Source: Mesorhizobium sp. 113-3-3
GTDB taxonomy: Bacteria > Pseudomonadota > Alphaproteobacteria > Rhizobiales > Rhizobiaceae
DNA: 64,000 nucleotides
Direction of reading: 5' to 3'
Assembly: GCF_016756495.1 (NCBI RefSeq)
Contig: NZ_AP023243.1
Coordinates: 310,001 to 374,000, forward strand
In this document: positions 57,537 through 64,000 of the stretch, in pieces
Layout of the letters: every line of letters starts with the position of its first letter
How positions within the stretch are numbered: the first letter of the stretch is position 1
Translations under genes and position numbers: made by a program
The notes under the pieces: generated by a model
Databases searched by the model: none
What the model was told of the DNA's origin: nothing
Seen by the model: the letters and a program-made list of their open reading frames with translations, nothing else

Positions 57537-60500
57537 TCACTCGGCGGCCTGAAGTTCCGCCTGCGTCGGCGCGCTCGACAGGCGCTCGAGCAGCCTTTGA
57601 CGCTCGCCCGCGGCTTTTTGGGCGCTCGCCTGCCGGACATGGCCATAACCACGGATGAGCGCGGGGACCGAGACCAGAGCAACCGCCGCCTCGGCCTTGC
57701 CAGGCGCCAGCGACCTGATGACGAGTTCGAGATCGCCCTCATATTGCGCCAAAAGCTGCCGTTCCATGCGCCGTTCGGCGGTGTAGCCGAACAGGTCGAA
57801 AGCAGTGCCGCGCAAGCCCTTCAGCGCCGCCAGCAGGCGGAAACCCTTCATCATCCACGGGCCGAAGCTCGACTTCCGAGGGCTTCCGTCATTGCCGCGA
57901 CGGCCCATGATCGGCGGGGCAAGATGGAATTCGAGTTTTTCATAGCTCTGGAACTGTTTGCCAAGCTCGGCGGCGAAAGAGCCGTCGGTGTAGAGCCGCG
58001 CCACCTCGTACTCGTCCTTGATCGCCATCAGCTTGAACAGGTTCCTAGCGGCCGCTTCGGTCACCACGGTCGAACCGGGCACGGCCTTGGCCTCCGCGGC
58101 GCGCAGCAGCGAAAGCCTGTCGGCATAGCGCTTGCCGTAGCCGGCGTTCTGATAGGCGCTCAGGAAGGCGACACGGCGGGCGATGATCTCGTCCAGCGTC
58201 TGCGCGATCGGGGCGGTCTGTCCCGCCTTGCCCGGCTGGGCGACGAGGCCGCGCACGAAATCCGGCTGGTGCGCCGCGCGGCGGCCCCAGCGGAAGGCGG
58301 CGATGTTCATGGCCACCGCTTCGCCGTTGAGCTCGATGGCCCGCTCGACAGCCTCGGCCGACAGCGGCAGGCCGCCATGCTGGAAGGCAAAGCCGAGCAT
58401 GAACATGTTGGCGCCGAGCGAATTGCCGAACAGCGCCGTGGCGGTGCGGGTGGCATCGAAGAAATGCGCCTTGTCGTCGCCGGCGGCGGCGCGGATCGCC
58501 TTCTTCAGGCGTTCGATCGGCAAGGAGAAATCGGCCGAACGGGCAAACTCGCCGGGCATGATCTCGGCGGTGTTGGCGAGGAAGATCGTATGGCCCTCGC
58601 GCACCGCCGTCAGCACCTTCTTGGCGCCCGACACGACGAGATCGCAGCCAAGCACGAGGTCGGCCTTGCCCGCCGAGACGCGGATGGCATGGATGTCGTC
58701 CGGCGTGCGGGCGATGCGGACATGGGTGAACACCGAGCCGCCCTTCTGGGCGAGGCCGGCCATGTCGATCATGCCGCAGCCTTTGTCCTCCAGATGAGCC
58801 GCCATGCCGAGCACGGCGCCGACAGTGACGACGCCGGTGCCGCCGACGCCGTCGATGATCGCCGCCCAGCCTTGCTCGCCAAGCGGGAACTCGGCCGGTG
58901 TGGGCACGCCGTCAAGCGGATCGGTCTTGCCGGCAAGGCCTTCCGCCTTGCGGATCTTGGCGCCGTGCACGGTGACAAAGGACGGGCAGAAGCCGTTGAC
59001 GCAGGAGAAATCCTTGTTGCAGCTCGACTGATCGATCTTGCGCTTGCGGCCGAATTCGGTCTCCACCGGCTGGATCGAGACGCAGTTCGACTGCACGCCG
59101 CAGTCACCGCAGCCTTCGCAGACCAACTCGTTGATGAAGACGCGCTTGTCGGGATCGGGAAAGGTGCCGCGTTTGCGGCGCCGGCGTTTTTCGGCAGCGC
59201 AGGTCTGGTCATAGAGCAGGATCGACACGCCCTTGACGTCGCGCAGCTCGCGCTGGACCAGATCGAGGTCGTCGCGGTGATGGATGGTGGCGCCGGCCGG
59301 GAATTCGGCCTTGCCGGCGTATTTGTCCGGTTCGTCGGTGACGATGGCGATGCGGTCGACGCCCTCGGCCCGCACCTGCCTGGCGATCATGTCTACCGTC
59401 AGCCCGCCCTCATGCGGCTGGCCGCCGGTCATGGCCACCGCGTCATTGTAGAGGATCTTGTAGGTGATGTTGGCTTCGCTCGACAAAGCGAAGCGGATCG
59501 CCAGCGTGCCGGAATGATTGTAGGTGCCGTCGCCGAGATTCTGGAAGATGTGGCCGCGCTTCGAGAACGGCGCCTGGCCGACCCATTGCGCGCCCTCGCC
59601 GCCCATGGCCGTGAAGCCCAGCGTGTTGCGGTCCATCCACAGCGCCATGAAATGGCAGCCTATGCCGGCGGCGGCGATCGAACCGTCGGGCACCTTGGTC
59701 GAGGAATTATGGGGACAGCCCGAACAGAAGAAAGGCGTGCGCGAACCGATGTCGGTGGCGTCCGCCAGCATGGCCTGGAACTGGCGCAGCTTGCCCACCC
59801 GCGCCGAGATCTCCTCCGACGGGCCGATGGTCTTGACGATCCTCTCGCCAAGGGCAATGGCGATCTCGTTGGGATCAAGCGCGCCCTTGGCCGGAAACAG
59901 CCAGTCGCCACGCTCGTCCTTCTTGCCGACGATGACCGGCTGCGAGGCGGTGCCGTAGAGGCTTTCGCGCAGTTGCACCTCGATCAGCGAACGCTTCTCC
60001 TCGACGACCACGATGGTCTCGAGGCCGCGGGCAAAGTCGGCGATGTGATGCAGGTCGAGCGGCCACGGGCAGCCGACCTTGAACAGCCGCACGCCGATGC
60101 GGTTGGCGGCGGCCTCGTCGATGCCGATATCCTCCAGCGCCTGGCGGACATCGAGATAGCTCTTGCCCAGCGTGATAATGCCGAGCTTGGGGTTGCGGCC
60201 GCCGGAATAGACGATGCGGTTCAGCCCGTTGGCATGGATGAAGGCGGAGGCCGCGGCACGCTTGTATTCGTGCAGCCGCTCCTCCTGGCCCAGCATGTCG
60301 ATCTCGTGGCGGATGTTGAGGCCGCCCGGCGGCATGTCGAACTCCGGCACGACAATGTTCAAGCGTTCGAGAGAGGCATCGACCGAGGCCGTCGATTCGA
60401 TGTTGTCCTTGACGCATTTGATCGCCGCCCAGGTGCCGGCGAAACGTGACATGGCAAAGCCGTACAGGCCGTAATCGATGATTTCCTGGACGCCGGCCGG

Positions 60501-61016
60501 ATTGAGGATCGGCACCATGGTGTCGACGAAGAGGAATTCGGTGGCGTGCGCGTTGGTCGAGGATTCGGCCATGTGGTCGTCGCCCATGAGCGCAAGCACG
60601 CCGCCATGCTTGGACGAGCCGGCGAGATTGGCATGGCGGAACACATCTCCCGAACGATCGACGCCCGGGCCCTTGCCGTACCAGACGGAAAAGACACCGT
60701 CATGGGTGCCCTCGCCCAGCAGTTCCGTCTGCTGCGATCCCCAGCAGGCGGTGGCGGCAAGCTCCTCGTTGAGGCCGGGCTGGAAGACGATGTCAGCGCC
60801 GGCGAGCTGCTTCTTCGCCTTCCACAGCTGCATGTCGAGGCCGCCGAGCGGCGAGCCGCGATAGCCGGAGACGAAGCCGGCCGTGTTGAGGCCTGCGCGG
60901 CGGTCGCGCTCGCGCTGCATCAGGAGCATGCGGATGACCGCCTGCGCGCCGGACAGGAAGATGCGCTCCTTCCCGAGGTCGAACTTGTCGTCGAGCGCGA
61001 CATCATGCAGCGTCAT
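57537..61016 (-). CDS. indolepyruvate ferredoxin oxidoreductase, fused alpha-beta
   Basis: 1159 residues from ATG 61016 (27 more in-frame residues lie upstream without family match). N-terminal pyruvate-type domains begin LGKERIFLSGAQAVIRMLLM; ThDP and NAD-independent core follows with GDDHMAESSTNAHATEFLFV. A 4Fe-4S motif (CEGCGDCGVQSNC) lies near residue 650, and the C-terminal ~480 residues form the beta (gamma/beta-type) part (VGGTGVVTVGAVLGMAAHLE). Oxidises aryl-pyruvates to acyl-CoA with ferredoxin reduction. The fusion is usual in alphaproteobacteria. Confidence 0.92.
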   Translation of the reverse strand: MTLHDVALDDKFDLGKERIFLSGAQAVIRMLLMQRERDRRAGLNTAGFVSGYRGSPLGGLDMQLWKAKKQLAGADIVFQPGLNEELAATACWGSQQTELLGEGTHDGVFSVWYGKGPGVDRSGDVFRHANLAGSSKHGGVLALMGDDHMAESSTNAHATEFLFVDTMVPILNPAGVQEIIDYGLYGFAMSRFAGTWAAIKCVKDNIESTASVDASLERLNIVVPEFDMPPGGLNIRHEIDMLGQEERLHEYKRAAASAFIHANGLNRIVYSGGRNPKLGIITLGKSYLDVRQALEDIGIDEAAANRIGVRLFKVGCPWPLDLHHIADFARGLETIVVVEEKRSLIEVQLRESLYGTASQPVIVGKKDERGDWLFPAKGALDPNEIAIALGERIVKTIGPSEEISARVGKLRQFQAMLADATDIGSRTPFFCSGCPHNSSTKVPDGSIAAAGIGCHFMALWMDRNTLGFTAMGGEGAQWVGQAPFSKRGHIFQNLGDGTYNHSGTLAIRFALSSEANITYKILYNDAVAMTGGQPHEGGLTVDMIARQVRAEGVDRIAIVTDEPDKYAGKAEFPAGATIHHRDDLDLVQRELRDVKGVSILLYDQTCAAEKRRRRKRGTFPDPDKRVFINELVCEGCGDCGVQSNCVSIQPVETEFGRKRKIDQSSCNKDFSCVNGFCPSFVTVHGAKIRKAEGLAGKTDPLDGVPTPAEFPLGEQGWAAIIDGVGGTGVVTVGAVLGMAAHLEDKGCGMIDMAGLAQKGGSVFTHVRIARTPDDIHAIRVSAGKADLVLGCDLVVSGAKKVLTAVREGHTIFLANTAEIMPGEFARSADFSLPIERLKKAIRAAAGDDKAHFFDATRTATALFGNSLGANMFMLGFAFQHGGLPLSAEAVERAIELNGEAVAMNIAAFRWGRRAAHQPDFVRGLVAQPGKAGQTAPIAQTLDEIIARRVAFLSAYQNAGYGKRYADRLSLLRAAEAKAVPGSTVVTEAAARNLFKLMAIKDEYEVARLYTDGSFAAELGKQFQSYEKLEFHLAPPIMGRRGNDGSPRKSSFGPWMMKGFRLLAALKGLRGTAFDLFGYTAERRMERQLLAQYEGDLELVIRSLAPGKAEAAVALVSVPALIRGYGHVRQASAQKAAGERQRLLERLSSAPTQAELQAAE

Positions 61017-61235
61017 CAGGCATTTCCTCTGCGAAGGCCGCGCGGGGGCAAGCAGCCAACGTCGGGGTCGGATGACGCATCCTTTCTCCCCTTGCAAGTG
61101 AGGTCAAACAAAATCGCAGGGACCAGGCAAAGTGCAACAAACGGTCCAGCGGGTGCCGGGCCACGCATGAAACCACACACCGACAGCATGACGGCGAACG
61201 AAAACTCCGGCCGGAATCGATGCCGCCGGAAGGCG

Positions 61236-61769
61236 TCAGCCGGCTTTCGAGCAATCCGGCTTTGGCTCGCCCGGCAGCTTGCCGTCGGGATGGCCGGCGA
61301 GGTCGGGATTGGCCGTATAGAGCTGGTCCATGACCAGCGGCCGGTCGGGCAGGATCGACTGGTCTTCCGTCGACATCAGCGTCGTGTCGATCTTCTGCAG
61401 CACCGCGCCGTCGGGACCCTTGATGCTGATGGCGATGGCATAGGGCTTGTTCTTGACGATGCAGGTCAGCGCCGGGCTCTCCAGGCTGACTTTGTCGAGC
61501 TTCGGCCAGACCTTCTGCTCAACCACCAACGGCTCGCCGCCGGCGGGGTTCTGGAAGCTGGCAACCGCCACCTGGCCCTCGCCCATGGGCTGCAAGGGGC
61601 GCAATGTCACGACATAGGTCGCCCTGGCGAGACGGTAATTGAAGATGAATATCTTGCCGGAGACCTCGAACAGCTTGCCGTCGCCGCCGGTATCGCGGCA
61701 GGCGCCGAGCGTCGCTGCGGCAATCAGAATGGCGCCGGCAACGAGCGCGCGTGAAAATCCTCTAGGCAT
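61236..61769 (-). CDS. predicted lipoprotein of unknown function
   Basis: 177 residues from ATG 61769. The signal peptide ends in a lipobox (ATLGAC) at about 19-24, so the mature protein should be lipid-anchored. The rest is beta-rich (KIFIFNYRLARATYVVTLRP, VAVASFQNPAGGEPLVVEQK) with two Cys near the end that may pair. The ATG overlaps the stop of the CGNR gene upstream, so translation is coupled. No family name recognised. Confidence 0.75.
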   Translation of the reverse strand: MPRGFSRALVAGAILIAAATLGACRDTGGDGKLFEVSGKIFIFNYRLARATYVVTLRPLQPMGEGQVAVASFQNPAGGEPLVVEQKVWPKLDKVSLESPALTCIVKNKPYAIAISIKGPDGAVLQKIDTTLMSTEDQSILPDRPLVMDQLYTANPDLAGHPDGKLPGEPKPDCSKAG

Positions 61770-62373
61770 CCTTGACCTCATGGGCCGCCATGCGGCGGCG
61801 GCGATAATGGCGACTTGCCTTCTGCCGGTTGCCGCACACCGCCATGTCGCACCAAAGGCGGCTGGAATTGCGGCTTCTGTCGACGAACAGCCAGGTGCAG
61901 TTGGGGCAGATCCTGAGCCTTGCGGTGGTGTCGTCGCGCAGCAGCGAAAGGGCCGAGACCGCGAGCGCCGCCTCGAAAGCGATCGGCACCGCCGGATCGC
62001 CGAACGGCCTTCCCGGCACGCCGACCTCGGTCCGGCTGCCGGCCAGGCCCTCGGCGCAGGCGCGCAGGAAATCGGGCAGGTCGGCCGTGGCGACCGCGCC
62101 CTTCGAAACCGCGCCGCGAAACAGCCGGTCGGTCGTCTCGCGGATCGACAGCACGACGGGCGCGATTGCCGTCGGCGAAGACACCGTCAGCCGCCTGTCG
62201 CCGAGTTCGGCGGCGCGAAAGCTGCTAGCCGCGTCGGCGAAGCGGGCGATTTCGACCGGATCGGCGAAACGGTCGAACGTGCGCTCCGGATCGCCGCGCA
62301 GCACGACGGTGTTCGCCGTATCGAGCGCAAGCAGGCCGCCGGTGAAACGATGCGGGGTCCAGGCAACTGTCAT
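61762..62373 (-). CDS. CGNR zinc-finger regulator (ABATE domain)
   Basis: 203 residues. The N-terminal ~140 residues fit the ABATE stress-binding domain; the C-terminus has CPNCTWLFVDRSRNSSRLWC then DMAVCGNRQKASRHYRR, the CGNR zinc finger. Such proteins are transcriptional regulators with unknown ligands. On the minus strand a TTGTCA (about 62407-62402) and a TAGATT 16 bp downstream may be its promoter. Confidence 0.88.
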   Translation of the reverse strand: MTVAWTPHRFTGGLLALDTANTVVLRGDPERTFDRFADPVEIARFADAASSFRAAELGDRRLTVSSPTAIAPVVLSIRETTDRLFRGAVSKGAVATADLPDFLRACAEGLAGSRTEVGVPGRPFGDPAVPIAFEAALAVSALSLLRDDTTARLRICPNCTWLFVDRSRNSSRLWCDMAVCGNRQKASRHYRRRRMAAHEVKDA

Positions 62374-62517
62374 GCTGCAAAATCTAACCGATAAATCGCA
62401 TTTGACAAGTTATATTCGGCAATGCAAACCTCCGCCGCACACGGTATCGTTGCCTTTGTCTCGAGCATTCCGTCGTTCCAAACCGCTGTCGGCGAGATGC
62501 TTCTGGTGTTGTTAAGC

Positions 62518-63423
62518 ATGCTCTATTTCTTCCAGCAGGTGCTGAACGGGCTGCATTCCGGCGCGCTCTACGCGCTGCTCGCCTTCGGTTACGTGCTGAT
62601 CAACGGCATCCTGCACCGGACCAACCTCGCCTATGGGGCGCTGTTCGCCTTTAGCGGCCAAGCCATGATCCTGAGCGTCGCCTTCGCCTACCAAATGCTG
62701 TGGCTGACGCTGCTGGCGTCGGTGCTGTTCGGCGTGGTCGCGGCATTCCTGTATGCCGCGCTGATCAGCCACGTCCTGTCGCGCAGCGTCTTCGAGCCGT
62801 TGGCCGACCGCTCGCCCAACGCCATCGTGGTGACGACGCTCGGCATCCTGATCGTGCTGTCGGAGGGAAGCCGCATCGCGGCCGACACGCATGATCTGTG
62901 GCTGCCGCCGATGCTGGCGCAGCCCATCGTTTTCGCCGAAGGCGCCGGCTTCAAGGCGACGCTGACGCTGATCCAGGTGCTCGACTGCGCGGTGGTGCTG
63001 GCCGCGGTCATACTCGCCACCTCAGCGTTTGCCCGCTCCAGCTTCGGCCGACGCTGGCGCGCCGTCTCCGACGACCCGCGCGCCGCTGCCTTGTGCGGCG
63101 TCGATGTGCGCGGCGTGTTCCGCCATGTCGTGCTGCTCGGTGGCTTCTGCGCCGCGCTGGCCGGCGTCATGGCCAGCCTCTACTACGGTAATGTCAGCTT
63201 CGGGTCCGGCCTCGTCTATGGCCTGAAGATCCTGTTCGTGACGGCGGTCGGCGGCTATCTCTCGCCATCGCGGGCAGCGCTTGGCGCGGCCGCCTTCGGC
63301 ATGGCCGAATCACTATGGGCCGGCTATTTCCCGATCGAATGGCGCGATGCGTGGATGTATCTGTTCCTGGTGGCCATGCTGATCCTGATCGGCGCCGGCC
63401 GCGACACCAGCAAAATCGTCTGA
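62518..63423 (+). CDS. orphan LivH-type ABC transporter permease
   Basis: 301 residues from ATG 62518, where the first helix begins as in LivH (FFQQVLNGLHSGALYALLAF); in-frame ATGs at 62422 and 62497 would add up to 32 residues. Features include GYVLINGILHRTNLAYGALF and a late RRWRAVSDDPRAAALCGVDV loop that contacts the ATPase. No ATPase, second permease or binding protein is adjacent in the window, so its partners are probably encoded elsewhere. Confidence 0.85.
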   Translation: MLYFFQQVLNGLHSGALYALLAFGYVLINGILHRTNLAYGALFAFSGQAMILSVAFAYQMLWLTLLASVLFGVVAAFLYAALISHVLSRSVFEPLADRSPNAIVVTTLGILIVLSEGSRIAADTHDLWLPPMLAQPIVFAEGAGFKATLTLIQVLDCAVVLAAVILATSAFARSSFGRRWRAVSDDPRAAALCGVDVRGVFRHVVLLGGFCAALAGVMASLYYGNVSFGSGLVYGLKILFVTAVGGYLSPSRAALGAAAFGMAESLWAGYFPIEWRDAWMYLFLVAMLILIGAGRDTSKIV

Positions 63424-63607
63424 ACCATCAGACTTTGGTTGCATGACGCCGGGGCACACCGCCGGTCTCCGCCCCTCGCTTTCATTTGATGCTGTTTTGT
63501 TGCTCCCATCCTTGTTGACCCGTCAGTCCACGCGCGGCATACCGTTGGACCAAGCGGCGTGACGGAAGAAGGGGAGCCGACACGCCTCCGACAAAAGGGA
63601 GGAATGC

Positions 63608-64000
63608 ATGGCAGGGCTTCTCGCTCTATCCAGGGCGATTGATCGCGCCAACGAATTCATCGGCAAATCGGTATCCTGGCTGATCCTGCTGGCGATCCTG
63701 GTGAGCGCGGCCAACGCCGTCATCCGCAAGGTCTTCGACACTTCGTCGAATGCGTGGCTCGAGCTGCAATGGTACCTGTTCGGCGCCGCCTTCATGCTGG
63801 CCGCCGCCTATACGCTGAAGCAGAACGAGCATATCCGCATCGACATCGTCTACGGCCTGTTTTCACGCCGCGTGCAGCACTGGATCGACCTCCTCGGCCA
63901 TATCCTGTTCCTGATGCCGTTCGTGACGCTGATGGTCATCTATTTCGTTCCCTATGTGTCGCTGTCGATCCGCAGCGGCGAGATGTCCAACAATTCCGGC
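63608..64000 (+). CDS. TRAP transporter small permease (DctQ), 3' part cut by window edge
   Basis: ATG 63608 follows AAAAGGGAGGAATGC. The 131 visible residues include the family segment WLELQWYLFGAAFMLAAAYT and NEHIRIDIVYG, a conserved feature of DctQ proteins, plus three hydrophobic helices. It forms the small membrane subunit of a tripartite ATP-independent transporter; large permease and binding protein should follow beyond the window. Confidence 0.9.
   Translation, partial: MAGLLALSRAIDRANEFIGKSVSWLILLAILVSAANAVIRKVFDTSSNAWLELQWYLFGAAFMLAAAYTLKQNEHIRIDIVYGLFSRRVQHWIDLLGHILFLMPFVTLMVIYFVPYVSLSIRSGEMSNNSG

Noticed and set aside
57417..60449. 1010-codon open frame on the plus strand
   Set aside because: It is the antisense shadow of the indolepyruvate oxidoreductase gene: composition is Arg/Asp/Gly-rich with no domain pattern, while the minus strand shows clear motifs.

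Overview
The window looks like a chromosomal segment of a high-GC alphaproteobacterium of the order Hyphomicrobiales (Rhizobiales), most likely Mesorhizobium or a close relative. This rests on gene content and protein style, not on a database search: a split three-gene proton-translocating transhydrogenase (pntA1-pntA2-pntB), an aa3-type cytochrome oxidase subunit IV, a TIGR02300 acidic protein next to aroA-cmk-rpsA, an NDUFA9-like protein, a fused indolepyruvate ferredoxin oxidoreductase, and several periplasmic-binding-protein-dependent transporters.

Layout. 1-8039 (minus strand): a branched-chain-amino-acid-type ABC transporter (binding protein cut by the window edge, two permeases, one ATPase) followed by an organosulfur set: a dimethylsulfone monooxygenase-like protein (SfnG), an FAD/NAD(P)-binding protein and an alkanesulfonate monooxygenase (SsuD). 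8294-20503: a ~12.2 kb integrative element inserted in the 3' end of tRNA-Ala(GGC). It is bounded by a 17-bp direct repeat, starts with a tyrosine integrase and carries a serine resolvase with a repeat-rich promoter, RNase HI, a compact ATP-dependent DNA ligase, a secreted KTSC-domain protein, several unrecognised proteins, and a divergent pair of HEPN-domain proteins (AbiU2-like and Apea-like) that look like anti-phage cargo. 20487-25370: tRNA-Ala, TIGR02300 protein, aroA, cmk, rpsA and a strong terminator. 25418-28000: a GT-C-like membrane protein and a short-chain dehydrogenase.

28213-35972: a guanidino/basic amino acid region. An operon on the minus strand (deiminase/amidinotransferase-fold enzyme, TetR regulator, thiamine-diphosphate decarboxylase, with 4-bp ATGA overlaps) is divergent from an Arg/Lys/octopine-type ABC transporter (ATPase, binding protein, two permeases) and an Ldh-family reductase. 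An inverted repeat lies in the spacer of the operon's predicted promoter, which suggests autoregulation by the TetR protein. 36022-38201: a membrane-anchored DJ-1/PfpI protein divergent from a GlxA-type AraC regulator. 38556-49000: DoxX, NDUFA9-like protein, cytochrome P450, FMN reductase, a large secreted caspase-TPR protein, gyrB and a lipase-like hydrolase. 49044-54740: small membrane proteins, the transhydrogenase operon, cytochrome oxidase subunit IV, a DUF3096 protein and a FeeM-like N-acyl amino acid synthase. 55079-64000: a GGDEF-EAL protein, the indolepyruvate oxidoreductase, a lipoprotein with a CGNR zinc-finger regulator, an orphan LivH-type permease and the start of a TRAP transporter small subunit.

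Most of the window is ordinary housekeeping and catabolic chromosome. The accessory interest is concentrated in the tRNA-Ala element. All functional calls are from reading motifs and translations; no searches were run.
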